DNA of 28,698 bases from positions 1-28,698 of the forward strand of contig CAYURR010000016.1 of the NCBI GenBank assembly GCA_964446745.1, given 5' to 3'. The position numbers and the translations under genes were made by a program. This DNA is from CAYURR01 sp964446745 (GTDB lineage Bacteria; Bacillota; Clostridia; Lachnospirales; WQUN01). Of the stretch, positions 7,977 to 17,493 are shown one piece after another. Each line of letters opens with the position of its first letter. Positions within the stretch are counted from its first letter, which is position 1. The notes beneath the pieces are model-generated. The model was not told the DNA's origin. It saw only the letters and a program-made list of their open reading frames with translations, and did no database searches.

Positions 7977-10233
7977 GGTTTAATAGCTCCAATATATGTG
8001 AGATGACAAACTCCTGAACGTTGCGGCTAAGCGTATTGACCCATGACTGTTCACCGCGTATGGAGCGCTCCGACGTTGTAATGCCGAGCTCCGTTCCTTC
8101 GGATGTTGCTACCTTGAAATTTTTACCGTTCTTCGACACAACCTCCAGATATCCCAATGAAACCAGCCAGTCATTCAACCGCTGTCCGGACATCCGCTTG
8201 TATTTGCTGAAGTCACCACTCTGCATCAGTGCGAGGTTTATCCTGTCGGACAATAGGCTGGCCGTTACATCATCGTCGCTGAGCTCGATCATCGATGCTT
8301 CAAATGGAGATAGTGCCTCGCCGGATGCCGCGCTATCTATGCCCTGAACCGGATTAGAAGCCGGATTACTAATCGGATCACCATCCGCGCCGCCGTTTGT
8401 CCCGCCGCCCTCAATATACTCCTCTATCGCCTTGATAAAGCGCTCGCCATAACGTTGGAATTTCACCTCGCCGACACCGGTCACATCCAGCATAGCGTCC
8501 TTGGTCACGGGCCTCGAGGCGGACATCTGTGCGAGCGTGCTGTCCGAGAAGATGACAAACGCAGGAACATTTTGCTCGTTGGCTATCTCGTGTCGCAGCT
8601 CGCGCAGCTTTGCGAACAGCCGCTTATCCATCGGGCGTGAAATATTACCGTGACGTTTGCCGCCTGAGCGAACCTTTTCATCCGCATCCGGGGCACTCGA
8701 CTGCTTCATCTTCACCGTTTCGCCGCCGCGCAATACATCCCGCGCGCGCGTACCGAGCTTGATGATCGGATATTCGTCGTCGGTCTTAATGAGGTAACCG
8801 TTTTGCAGCAGAAATGTGATTACATCCCTGAGATATTTGTCAGTGGTCTCGCATATCCCATAGGTCGAGAGCTTATGCAGACCCAGTCGCAATACCTTCT
8901 CGTTCTCGCTGCCGCGTAATACATCGATGATCGTATTCATGCCGTATCGCTCGTTCATACGCACCACGCATGACAGGATTTTCTGTGCGTCGATGGTGAT
9001 GTCTGCGAGCTCAAACTCGGTATTGCAGTTTCCGCAATTGTCACAGCGCTCCGGTGGCGCTTCGCCGAAGTATTTCAATATATAAGCCCTGAGGCAATCA
9101 TTCGTCGTCGCATAGAAGGTCATCTCGCGGAGCCTTCGGCGGTTGCTTTCCTTTATGGCTTCCTCTGTTTCACTATTAGGATATTCGGCATCCTTGGCAT
9201 TGTCGATCATCCACTGCTGCGTAAAGACATCCTGCCCGCTATATAAAAGCAAACAGTCCGCTACTGCACCGTCGCGTCCGGCTCGACCGGCTTCTTGATA
9301 ATAGCTCTCTATGTCCTTCGGCATGTTGTAGTGCACGACGAACGAGACATCGGATTTATCTATCCCCATGCCAAACGCATTGGTCGCTACCATTATCCGC
9401 GCGCGGTCATACAGGAAATCGTCCTGGTTGCTATGCCGCTCTGCATCGGGCAGCCCTGCGTGATATCGAGACGCGAGATAGCCGTTTATCTTGAGGTTCT
9501 CGCAGACCTCCTCGACCGTCGCGCGCGTCGCGCAATACACAATGCCGCTCTTGTCTTTTTTGTCCTGCAAAAACTGTGTCAGTGCCCAAAACTTGTCCTT
9601 GTGCTTTTGTACGTCAAAGAATAGGTTAGAGCGGTCAAAGCCCGTCACGAGCACGGTCGGATCATTCAGTCTCAGTAGGGATATGATATCGGCGCGGACG
9701 CGCTCGGTCGCTGTGGCCGTGAATGCCGAAACGATAGGGCGTATATTCAAGCTCGCGATAAAGTCCGGTATCTTTAGATAGCTCGGGCGAAAGTCCTGTC
9801 CCCATTGAGATATACAATGCGCCTCGTCGACGGTAAGCATCGATATCTCCGCTGTCTGTGCAAAAGCCATAAAGCCCGCGGACAGCAGCCGCTCGGGCGC
9901 AACATATATGAGCTTGTATTCGCCTTTGGCGGCGCGGTCGAGCGCCACGGAGATCTGCCGCTCGGTCAATGACGAGTTGATGTACGCAGCCTTTATACCA
10001 TTTTGGGTCAGGCTGTTGACCTGATCCTTCATCAGCGATATGAGCGGTGAAACAATCAATGTAATGCCGGACATCATCAGTGCGGGGATCTGGTAGCAAA
10101 CGGATTTGCCTGCGCCCGTAGGCATGATACCCAGGCAGTCACGCTGTGACAGGATATCGTTAATCAAAACCTCCTGACCGTTTCGAAATGTATCATAGCC
10201 AAAGTATTGCTTTAGTAATTGCCTTGCTGTCAT
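7966..10233 (-). CDS. recQ: ATP-dependent DNA helicase RecQ
   Basis: A 755-residue superfamily 2 helicase that unwinds DNA 3' to 5' in recombination and replication repair. Visible motifs are Walker A PTGAGKS (38-44), DEAH box 136-139, SAFTATAT (169-176), the motif VI region QEAGRAGRDG (313-322), and a zinc site from C380, C397, C400 and C403. An RQC-like winged region follows, then an HRDC domain (about 530-600, with SRPVTKDAMLDVTGVGEVKFQRYG). After a low-complexity linker rich in G, N, S and P there is an extra C-terminal segment of about 120 residues resembling the minor RQC-like extension of some Firmicutes RecQ proteins. The ATG lies two bases after the diguanylate cyclase stop, with AGGACAGG upstream. 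Confidence 0.95.
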   Translation of the reverse strand: MTARQLLKQYFGYDTFRNGQEVLINDILSQRDCLGIMPTGAGKSVCYQIPALMMSGITLIVSPLISLMKDQVNSLTQNGIKAAYINSSLTERQISVALDRAAKGEYKLIYVAPERLLSAGFMAFAQTAEISMLTVDEAHCISQWGQDFRPSYLKIPDFIASLNIRPIVSAFTATATERVRADIISLLRLNDPTVLVTGFDRSNLFFDVQKHKDKFWALTQFLQDKKDKSGIVYCATRATVEEVCENLKINGYLASRYHAGLPDAERHSNQDDFLYDRARIMVATNAFGMGIDKSDVSFVVHYNMPKDIESYYQEAGRAGRDGAVADCLLLYSGQDVFTQQWMIDNAKDAEYPNSETEEAIKESNRRRLREMTFYATTNDCLRAYILKYFGEAPPERCDNCGNCNTEFELADITIDAQKILSCVVRMNERYGMNTIIDVLRGSENEKVLRLGLHKLSTYGICETTDKYLRDVITFLLQNGYLIKTDDEYPIIKLGTRARDVLRGGETVKMKQSSAPDADEKVRSGGKRHGNISRPMDKRLFAKLRELRHEIANEQNVPAFVIFSDSTLAQMSASRPVTKDAMLDVTGVGEVKFQRYGERFIKAIEEYIEGGGTNGGADGDPISNPASNPVQGIDSAASGEALSPFEASMIELSDDDVTASLLSDRINLALMQSGDFSKYKRMSGQRLNDWLVSLGYLEVVSKNGKNFKVATSEGTELGITTSERSIRGEQSWVNTLSRNVQEFVISHILELLNHGA

Positions 10234-10235
10234 GT

Positions 10236-13013
10236 TCAGTTACCTGTCCTTCTGTATTCTGAGATGTCTATACTGCCGATCAAACAGGCTTTCTTACCAT
10301 TTATCCAGTCTATCATCGAACCCGTAGTCTTGGAGCAGATGCCGTATTCCTTATTGTCTATCTCGACGCTGTACTTTGTAACATCCCCGGTAAGGCCTGT
10401 CACAGGGCATATGTCGCAGGGTGTTTCGCGACCCATATATGTCTTGTAACAGCATTTGCCGACATTTGCCGTGTTGGTCAGTTGTTTTATGTTGTGGTTT
10501 TCAAACAGCACCTCGTAGCTGTCCTTGTCGATTACATATGCATAACCGTCCATGTTGTTGATGATGGCAGATAGGGACATGTAGTTCTTGTTTGAACGCT
10601 CGAGCGTGCGCTGCTTGATGATAAACACGGACAGCACATTGCATATCGTGGATATCTCGTCTATCTCGACATCTGTGAGCACATGCCCTTCAACACAGTC
10701 ATCAAAGCCTATAAAACCTAGTAGCTTGCCCTTATCGATGATCCCGAACTGGAACATAGATTTGATGCCCTGCGGTTCGAGCACCTCACGCTCGATCGGT
10801 GGCAGTTCGTCGAGGCTGCGCAATATGAACATGCCTGTCTTGTAAAACGACGCAGTCGATGTAGCGACGGCATCTATAGGCACGTATTGTAGGTTATCGA
10901 TCTCGGGGGTGATGCCCTTTGCGCACCATTCAAATGTGTTTGTGGTATAGCTGCCGTTCTCGCTCGTTTCAAATATATATCCGCGGCTGAAATCAAAATG
11001 CTCGGTGATAAGCTGCAACACCGACTTGACAGCGGAGATCGGGTTCTCGGAGCTGTATAAAAGCTTGAATACAAACTCTATACGGTTTTCCCTAAAACTC
11101 TTTTGCGGGATGCCTCCGATCGTATCTATCTCGGTACGCGTGGAGCGGTAGATGTGTACGGTGTTGCCGTCGTAGAACGTAAAGTTGTCCTTGCCTTTGG
11201 CTTTGGTGTTGTACAGGGCCGTGTCCGCGCTGCGGTATAACGTATCAAAATCTGATCCGTGCTCGGGGAAATTGGCTATGCCTATGCTCGCGGAGATACT
11301 CACGGAGACATTGTTTTCGGTGTAGGTGTTTCTGAACAATTTGCATATCTCGGCGGCCTTGGATTTGGGTACATCGATACTTGTGTAGTTTTTTAGAAAC
11401 ACAAAGAACTCGTCACCGCCGACCCTGCCTACGATATCGTCGGAGCGGAACAGCTGCTTGAGCATATCCGAGAGGCGAGTCAGTACGATGTCCCCATACA
11501 AATGCCCGAGCATGTCGTTCACATTCTTGAAATTGTCGACATCGATGATCATCAGCGCATGGTTGCCGGCTGAGTTTCGGCGGTCTATGAGTGTGGACTT
11601 GATCAATAGCTCGGTCGTGGTCTTGTTATATAAGCCCGTAAGCTGATCACGCTCTGCCTTTTGTCTGAGATCTTCTTCCTTTTTGACCTGCTGGTCTATG
11701 TTTTCGAGCGAGCCGATGGCCTTGAACGGCTTGCCGCTCGTGTCGTTTATGACGACCCCTGAGAGCACGCACCAGTGATAGACACCCTTGCTGTCAGCAA
11801 TCCTAAAGCGTACATCGGTTATGCTGTTGCCCTTTAATATTTCGTTAAATATAGAAGTGAACACTACACGGTCGTCCTCATGCACGGCCTTAGCGTTCAG
11901 CGCGTCGTCTGCGGAGTTTTTGGTTATTGCCTCCCGCCCGAATAAGGATCTGAAATTGGTCATAGAGATGATTTTATTGATCGAGAAATCCCATTCGAAT
12001 ATAACCTTGTTTGTCTGCTCGGCGAGTGCCTTGAAGCATTTCTCGTTCAATAGGGCCTTGTTGCGCGCACTGCGCTGTGTGACATACACGATCAACATCA
12101 TCAGTAACAGCACGAGGATGATCTGCGACATCAGCAAGAAAGCATTGCGTACGTGGATCATGGATTCCTGGTCGATGACCTGCCTCGGTATAACCATGAT
12201 GACAAGCCAATCATTGATACCGACCGGCGCGAAATACGAGTTTCTGTATTGGCCCTTGTACGAATATTTCGAAAAGCCCTTTTGCTGATTGGAAAAGCCC
12301 TCACGTATCTGATCGGCAGAAAAACCCTTTTCGTATTCCAGACTGTCGAGTGTGTTGAAATAGTTTTCGCCCATTAGTAAGGCATCCGCGGATGAACTGG
12401 CGGCTACATATTTACCGTTACCGTCCACAAGATGAAAATAACCGCCCGCGTAAAAGAATGTCTTTCCAAAGGTCTCAGAGAGGACTTTTGTCTTTATGGC
12501 ACCGCGCAGGGAGGCAACGGGCTTGCCGCTTTTGTCGCGCAGCGGTACAAACACCTTGATGACCTCGGCGCCGTCTGTGAGGGAGTTGGTTACATCCAAT
12601 ATAAATGTCTCGCCGTTCTTTATTTTGTCCAGATATCCAAGTTTCGAGATGTCGAACGCATGGCCGTCGGAGGTTTGGCTCGTGCCGTCTGCGTAATCGA
12701 TCGAGAGGCGCTCGTAACCATCGGTTTCCGCCATCTTTGACAATAAAGATATTACCTCAGGTGACTTGAAATCATCGTATTCCTCTATTACGGTAGACGC
12801 TATTTCGAGGGCGCTGATGTATCGTTCAAATGTATATCTGACCTCAGCAGCATTGCTCTCGGTTATCGATATGAGGCTGCTGTCTGATTCGCTTGTTTCT
12901 ATATCTACCAGATTGGTCAGAAATACTAGGATAGCCAATATGATCCATGTGATACACACTAAAACTGCGGAGAATAAAGGTACATGCTTTTTTAATTTAA
13001 ACTTTGAGTTCAT
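10236..13013 (-). CDS. Membrane diguanylate cyclase: Cache-like sensor, PAS, GGDEF, GAF, Cys-rich PAS
   Basis: A 925-residue enzyme predicted to make cyclic di-GMP. TM1 (about 11-35) and TM2 (about 290-312) enclose an extracellular Cache-like sensor. A PAS domain follows (about 325-440), then a GGDEF domain (about 450-615) with the intact active motif GGDEF at 532-536. RSDD at 523-526, five residues upstream, fits an inhibitory I-site, so product feedback is likely. Unusually, the cyclase is followed by further sensory domains: a GAF-like domain (about 640-800) and a PAS-like domain (about 808-920) with CC at 854-855 and CDIC at 866-869. No EAL or HD-GYP domain is present. It lies between the NUDIX gene (37-bp gap) and recQ (2-bp gap). 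Confidence 0.92.
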   Translation of the reverse strand: MNSKFKLKKHVPLFSAVLVCITWIILAILVFLTNLVDIETSESDSSLISITESNAAEVRYTFERYISALEIASTVIEEYDDFKSPEVISLLSKMAETDGYERLSIDYADGTSQTSDGHAFDISKLGYLDKIKNGETFILDVTNSLTDGAEVIKVFVPLRDKSGKPVASLRGAIKTKVLSETFGKTFFYAGGYFHLVDGNGKYVAASSSADALLMGENYFNTLDSLEYEKGFSADQIREGFSNQQKGFSKYSYKGQYRNSYFAPVGINDWLVIMVIPRQVIDQESMIHVRNAFLLMSQIILVLLLMMLIVYVTQRSARNKALLNEKCFKALAEQTNKVIFEWDFSINKIISMTNFRSLFGREAITKNSADDALNAKAVHEDDRVVFTSIFNEILKGNSITDVRFRIADSKGVYHWCVLSGVVINDTSGKPFKAIGSLENIDQQVKKEEDLRQKAERDQLTGLYNKTTTELLIKSTLIDRRNSAGNHALMIIDVDNFKNVNDMLGHLYGDIVLTRLSDMLKQLFRSDDIVGRVGGDEFFVFLKNYTSIDVPKSKAAEICKLFRNTYTENNVSVSISASIGIANFPEHGSDFDTLYRSADTALYNTKAKGKDNFTFYDGNTVHIYRSTRTEIDTIGGIPQKSFRENRIEFVFKLLYSSENPISAVKSVLQLITEHFDFSRGYIFETSENGSYTTNTFEWCAKGITPEIDNLQYVPIDAVATSTASFYKTGMFILRSLDELPPIEREVLEPQGIKSMFQFGIIDKGKLLGFIGFDDCVEGHVLTDVEIDEISTICNVLSVFIIKQRTLERSNKNYMSLSAIINNMDGYAYVIDKDSYEVLFENHNIKQLTNTANVGKCCYKTYMGRETPCDICPVTGLTGDVTKYSVEIDNKEYGICSKTTGSMIDWINGKKACLIGSIDISEYRRTGN

Positions 13014-13050
13014 GAAAACGCCCCCGAAGGTAATTACTTACAGAAATATT

Positions 13051-13485
13051 TTAAAACTCGCCTTGATGTACGATAAATCTCTCTTTAAAATCGTTGGTCG
13101 CGAACATCTCGAGATAGATCTCAAAGCCCTGTGAATAACGCGCAGGATCCAATGTCTCCAAATACGCCCAGAATATACGACCCTCGTCGGTGCCCTCGAG
13201 CATCTGTCCGGTGTATTTTGTGGCCTTATACAAAAACTCCATATATCGTTCGCCGGTGTTCTCGTTATACCAATGCAGCAGCCCGACGCATATGGGATCC
13301 GCGACCTTTAGCCCCGTCTCCTCATAAAATTCCCGCTTAACACTCGTCAGATTGCCCTCACGTGCCTCCAAATGTCCGCCCGGAAAGCTATAGCCCTTCC
13401 ATTTCTTTTGTCTATCGATGATCAGCATCTGACCCGTCACGGGATCCGTGAGCATCAGCATGTTGGTTATCTCTGCCTGAATCAT
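13051..13485 (-). CDS. NUDIX hydrolase (MutT/8-oxo-dGTPase-like)
   Basis: A 144-residue NUDIX protein. The full box G-x5-E-x7-REU-x-EE-x-GU is present, starting at the second G of FPGGHLEARE and ending at REFYEETGL. The start at 13485 was chosen because GGAGGG lies nine bases upstream and the family fold begins there; a longer reading frame extends upstream inside the preceding gene. Members hydrolyse nucleoside diphosphates linked to another group, such as oxidised nucleotides, NADH or sugar nucleotides. The substrate here is unknown. Its first 74 bases overlap, in another frame, the 3' end of the flavoprotein gene, a long overlap for an operon with otherwise 1-11 bp junctions. Confidence 0.88.
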   Translation of the reverse strand: MIQAEITNMLMLTDPVTGQMLIIDRQKKWKGYSFPGGHLEAREGNLTSVKREFYEETGLKVADPICVGLLHWYNENTGERYMEFLYKATKYTGQMLEGTDEGRIFWAYLETLDPARYSQGFEIYLEMFATNDFKERFIVHQGEF

Positions 13486-15364
13486 TGTCGTATACCCTCC
13501 ATACATTTTCGAACCAATCGTCGTTCTGTGGTATAGCCCGCACGGGCTCAAAATGCGACACAAACGTATCGCCATCGTAATAGGTGATGAGCCTGTCAGA
13601 CAGGCGTTTGTCCATATCGATCAAAACCTCCGGATCGGTGCTCACGAGTGCGGAGCCTCGGCTGCCGCATGCATCCGCACACAGTATCATCGCGGACAAC
13701 ACGGCACGTTGTGTAATGAGCATGTCGGCGTTTTTGAATGCATATGCGGCAGTGTAGATATCGCCAGTTGCGGTGGCATCGGAGTCCGGAGCGGGGGTTA
13801 CTGTGCTCGTAGACAGCTCGTCATATACCTCTCGCATCCTGTCTACATCCCTGATGTGCGCCGCGAATGTGCTCATCTGCTGCTGCGCGGCCTTGCGCGA
13901 CGCGGCATATGATGAATAGCTGCCGCTACGGAGGTAGATTTCGAGCCGGGACCGGATCTCGCGCATGGCGTTGTCGCAAGACATGGTGCTTTCCTCGCGC
14001 CTCGCGGCCAAACTTGCAATGTGCTCGGCGGCTCGCAGCGAGCCGACTTGCGTAGAGTTCAGCGCGGAGCCTCCCGGACGCGCGACACCGAATGTCCCTG
14101 CCGCCTCGCCGACCACATAAAGCCCCTCGATGCTGCTTTGCCAGTTCAAATCTACATCGATACCCCCGTTGCAGTGCTGCGCGCAGACATTGACCTCGAG
14201 CGGCTCATTTGTGATGTCGATGCCGTTGTCCTTGTATAGCTCGATGGCCTTGGGGTTCATGATCCGTAGCCGCTCGATCGGTGTGCTCACGAGCGCGCCG
14301 CTGCGGCTCAGGTATTCGTATGCCTCATCGGATAGGCCGGGCGGCTGCTCGGTCAATCCGTTTTCCAAGCCCATCGGGTCATTACAAAAATCCATGAACA
14401 CACGGTTACCCTTTTCGCTGACCTCTGTGTGGATGATACGGTCAATATATGACGAGCCATTGATCTTGCGCACATCGAACGGCCATTGGTATCCCTTCAG
14501 AAACACCATCGATAACGCCTGCTGCGGGCTGTCGAAATACTCGGGCAGAAACTCGCGCATGTTGCCATGCTTATCAACGGCCATATACCGCGGCAAGACC
14601 TGCTGGTATGTGCCCGATACATTCCAGCGAAATTTCGTGGATGCGAGCCCGTATTGCCACTCGGATAGGTTCGCGGCTCGCGCTCCGGCCAGTAGCGCCA
14701 TGCCCGTCATGCCGGTTTGGCTCGGCGGATATACACTCCGGTCATAGACGATTGCGGGACCACCCGTAGCCATTACTATATGCTTGCACCGAAACAAGGT
14801 CACGGCGCGTTTGGGGTCTTCCTGCTCCAAGTCCAGCGCGATCAGACCCGCCACGCGTTTATTCGGTGAGCCGGATGTCACGATCCGAACGGCTTGCATA
14901 TGGTCAAATATTTTTATGCCTTTGCTCATGACGCTCTGCTCGAGCCGTTCGGTCATGAGCTTCGAGGTCAGTGGCCCGCACGATGTCGCGCGGCGGCGTT
15001 TGTCGTGGTCGGTCTTGTAGCCCACGTATTCGCCATAGGCATTCGTCGGAAACCTCACACCGATGTTTACGAGCTTCATAAACGACCGCACGGAGCCCGC
15101 CGCCTCACATAAGGCGGTATCACCGTTCACCGCGCCGCCACCGAATAGGTCGGCAGCCATTTCGTATACGGAGTCCGACTCGTTGCCGCAGAGCGAGAGC
15201 TTGTAATAGGTCTGCTTGTCGCTGCCCGTATTGCGCGAGGTGCCCATGTTTATGCCCTCGGTGATGATCGCGATATTTCTGTGGCCGAGGTCGTAAAGGG
15301 TGTCGGCGGCGTTGTAGCCCGCGCAGCCCGTGCCTATGATGATGGTATCGAAGCTATATTCCAT
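13412..15364 (-). CDS. FAD-dependent oxidoreductase (fumarate reductase/SdhA-like flavoprotein)
   Basis: A 650-residue flavoprotein. The N-terminal FAD-binding motif is IIIGTGCAGYNAA; a GTSRNTGSDKQTYYK stretch follows, then KHIVMATGGPA, and near residue 430 the second FAD motif GLYVVGEAAG with GGSALNSTQVGSLRAAEHIA. This is the FAD_binding_2 (PF00890) family of fumarate reductase, succinate dehydrogenase and aspartate oxidase. No heme or FMN-binding domain is fused. ATG 15364 directly follows the SDR stop, with GGAGG six bases upstream. The last 20 or so residues, rich in D, H, G and R, are read through the start of the NUDIX gene and may be an extension caused by loss of an earlier stop. It is probably the terminal redox enzyme of the cluster. 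Confidence 0.88.
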   Translation of the reverse strand: MEYSFDTIIIGTGCAGYNAADTLYDLGHRNIAIITEGINMGTSRNTGSDKQTYYKLSLCGNESDSVYEMAADLFGGGAVNGDTALCEAAGSVRSFMKLVNIGVRFPTNAYGEYVGYKTDHDKRRRATSCGPLTSKLMTERLEQSVMSKGIKIFDHMQAVRIVTSGSPNKRVAGLIALDLEQEDPKRAVTLFRCKHIVMATGGPAIVYDRSVYPPSQTGMTGMALLAGARAANLSEWQYGLASTKFRWNVSGTYQQVLPRYMAVDKHGNMREFLPEYFDSPQQALSMVFLKGYQWPFDVRKINGSSYIDRIIHTEVSEKGNRVFMDFCNDPMGLENGLTEQPPGLSDEAYEYLSRSGALVSTPIERLRIMNPKAIELYKDNGIDITNEPLEVNVCAQHCNGGIDVDLNWQSSIEGLYVVGEAAGTFGVARPGGSALNSTQVGSLRAAEHIASLAARREESTMSCDNAMREIRSRLEIYLRSGSYSSYAASRKAAQQQMSTFAAHIRDVDRMREVYDELSTSTVTPAPDSDATATGDIYTAAYAFKNADMLITQRAVLSAMILCADACGSRGSALVSTDPEVLIDMDKRLSDRLITYYDGDTFVSHFEPVRAIPQNDDWFENVWRVYDNDSGRDNQHADAHGSRDGSDADHR

Positions 15365-16150
15365 TTAGAGCCTCCGTATATGAAAACCGCCATCCGCGTT
15401 TAACACAGTGCCCGTACCGAAATCCAGCTGCCCGCTACACGCCGCTATTACACAGCCCGCGACATCCTCGGGTGTGCCCATACGCCTGATCGCTGTGATG
15501 CCGTCCGCGATGAGCTGTTCGTATTTCTCTTTCACACCCGCGGTCATGTCGGTCATGATGATACCCGGGCGCACCTCAAAAACGGGTATGCCCTCATCGG
15601 CGAGCCGCGCCGCAAAAAGCTGTGTTATCATCGCGATACCGGCCTTTGATATACAATACTCACCGCGCGAGATGGATGCTGTGTATGCAGAGACTGACGA
15701 AATATTCACAATACGAGGCGCGTAGTCGGGTAGGGGATCGGCAGCGTGTTTCATATCGATCATGAGCTTGGACGCGGACTGACTCATAAAGAATGTGCCC
15801 TTTAGGTTGATCTCGATCAGACGATCGAAGCTCTCGGGGCTTGTTTCTAATATATCCACACGCTCGAGCGGCGCGACACCCGCGTTGTTTACGAGTACGT
15901 CGATACGCCCATAGCGTTTGATGGTCTCGTCGAGTATGAAGATGCGATCCTCGGGCTTTGAGATATCGCAGCGGATATATGTAAAATGCTCACATCCGGA
16001 TAGCTCCGGGAAATCTGCTCGCGGGTCGCTGATCTCGGTGACACCGCTCAGCACCGTGAAATAGCCCTGCGCAAGCAATGCCTTTGCAATCCCCAGGCCG
16101 ATACCGCGCCGCGAACCCGTTACGATCGCGACCTTTTGCGCATCTGCCAT
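15365..16150 (-). CDS. Short-chain dehydrogenase/reductase (SDR)
   Basis: A 261-residue classical SDR. It shows the cofactor motif TGSRRGIG (11-18), NNAG near residue 88, the catalytic serine in NISSVS, the YCISK (Y-x3-K) catalytic pair and the RPG motif (EVRPGIIMTDM). R14/R15 in the glycine loop hint at NADP use, but this is not decisive. Enzymes of this type interconvert alcohols and ketones on sugars, polyols, steroids or acyl carriers. The ATG overlaps the preceding stop by one base (TGATG) and AAAGGAGG lies upstream. It probably acts on the same substrate as the dehydrogenase and flavoproteins of the operon. Automatic annotation would likely call it 3-ketoacyl-ACP reductase, which the context does not support. 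Confidence 0.9.
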   Translation of the reverse strand: MADAQKVAIVTGSRRGIGLGIAKALLAQGYFTVLSGVTEISDPRADFPELSGCEHFTYIRCDISKPEDRIFILDETIKRYGRIDVLVNNAGVAPLERVDILETSPESFDRLIEINLKGTFFMSQSASKLMIDMKHAADPLPDYAPRIVNISSVSAYTASISRGEYCISKAGIAMITQLFAARLADEGIPVFEVRPGIIMTDMTAGVKEKYEQLIADGITAIRRMGTPEDVAGCVIAACSGQLDFGTGTVLNADGGFHIRRL

Positions 16151-17493
16151 CAGACCCCGACCTCCTTTGCGATGTTTCTGTACACCTCGTCACGTACAGC
16201 ACAGCCCGAAACGCTGTTGCTTCGCATGAGCAGACTGCAACGCCCGCATGCAAGGCAAACCTTTTTACTGTCAAGCTCGGCTCTTTGTACGATGTCGCGA
16301 GCAAAATCCGGATACGCAAACGCCATGCGCCCATAACCCGCCATTTTATAATACCCACCATTTATAGCGGCGGCAGCCATCTGCGGAGAGAAGCGTCTCA
16401 AGTATGACAACCCCGAGCCGATCACGCAGAGCTGCGGGAATTGAACTTGTAATTCGTGTATGCAATCGAGCATGCGCGCGATACCAAAGAGCGGCGGTTC
16501 GGCGCATGCATACGGATACTTTTCGGCGGGGCGGTTTACATGCGGGTTTACATATGGGTTGCCTATCGTGATGTCTAATAACTCAAAGCCGCAGTCCTCC
16601 ACCAATATCCTCACGAGCTGCTTAGCCTCGGTCAAGTCGGGCTCTATGCGGCTGTGCTCTAATGTATAGCCGTCCGCGGCGTTGGCCGCGTCCTGCTTTG
16701 CACCGAAGCCATACGGATACGGGAAACCGTCATACGCGTTCAGGCGGCTTGTCACGATGAAGCCCTTCGAAGTGTTCTGTTTCGCGTTCTTTGCGCTTGT
16801 CACGAGGTAGCGCGTGCGGTTTTCAAACGAGCCGCCGTAACGCCCGGGTCTCGTGAATGCGGACAATAACTCCGAACCGAGGTATCTGTGACAGGATTTC
16901 ATATCCACACCGTCAAAGCCGCATTGCTCGGCGAGTGCGGCGATCTTGCCGTTTGCCTCCGTGAGCCTGTCGAGGTATTCGTCCGAAACGATCCTATCCG
17001 TGGCGATCGGCTTATCCTTTTCAAATATCGGGTTGTTGTAAGCGATCAACGGAGCCGGAACGCCATGCGGTTTTGAATAACGCCCCGAGTGCGTGGCCTG
17101 CATGATCACGATAGGCTCAAAGCCGTTCGCGCGTTCGCATTTCTCCTTGATGCGCATGACGATACGCTTGAAGTCGTCCGCGTTTTGCTCGGTCAGCCAG
17201 AGCTGACGCGGGTTCGCGCGAGCCTCCTCGTATACTGCTGTGGCCTCAAACCAGATAAGCCCCGCGCCGCCCTCTGCGAAACGGTCATATCGGCGTATCG
17301 TGAGCTCGCCGGGCGTGCCGTCCGCGTTGCCGTCGCAGCCCTCCATCGGCTGAACGACCAAACGGTTCGCGCAGCGTTTTCCGGCTATCTCGATGCTTTG
17401 GCCGAGTACGGAGATATCATCCGTGAACGGGATATGGACCCCGAGGCCCTCGGCCTCCTGTTGTATCTGTTCAACACTCGTATAGTTAAACAT
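16150..17493 (-). CDS. Old-yellow-enzyme-like NADH:flavin oxidoreductase with C-terminal 4Fe-4S motif
   Basis: A 447-residue TIM-barrel flavoenzyme. Family motifs include QATHSGRYS near residue 132, RPGRYGGSFENR near 217-228, and a C-terminal C-x2-C-x2-C-x11-C cysteine set (CLACGRC then C) like the Fe-S site of 2,4-dienoyl-CoA reductase-type enzymes. The second flavodoxin-like and NAD(P)-binding halves of the large enoate reductases are absent. Where most family members have the substrate-binding pair H-x2-H (HAAHGYL), this protein has K-S-C-H-R-Y-L, so the first histidine is a lysine. FMN and NAD(P)H use is expected from the family. It follows the Gfo/Idh stop directly (TAGATG) and overlaps the SDR start by one base. 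Confidence 0.88.
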   Translation of the reverse strand: MFNYTSVEQIQQEAEGLGVHIPFTDDISVLGQSIEIAGKRCANRLVVQPMEGCDGNADGTPGELTIRRYDRFAEGGAGLIWFEATAVYEEARANPRQLWLTEQNADDFKRIVMRIKEKCERANGFEPIVIMQATHSGRYSKPHGVPAPLIAYNNPIFEKDKPIATDRIVSDEYLDRLTEANGKIAALAEQCGFDGVDMKSCHRYLGSELLSAFTRPGRYGGSFENRTRYLVTSAKNAKQNTSKGFIVTSRLNAYDGFPYPYGFGAKQDAANAADGYTLEHSRIEPDLTEAKQLVRILVEDCGFELLDITIGNPYVNPHVNRPAEKYPYACAEPPLFGIARMLDCIHELQVQFPQLCVIGSGLSYLRRFSPQMAAAAINGGYYKMAGYGRMAFAYPDFARDIVQRAELDSKKVCLACGRCSLLMRSNSVSGCAVRDEVYRNIAKEVGV

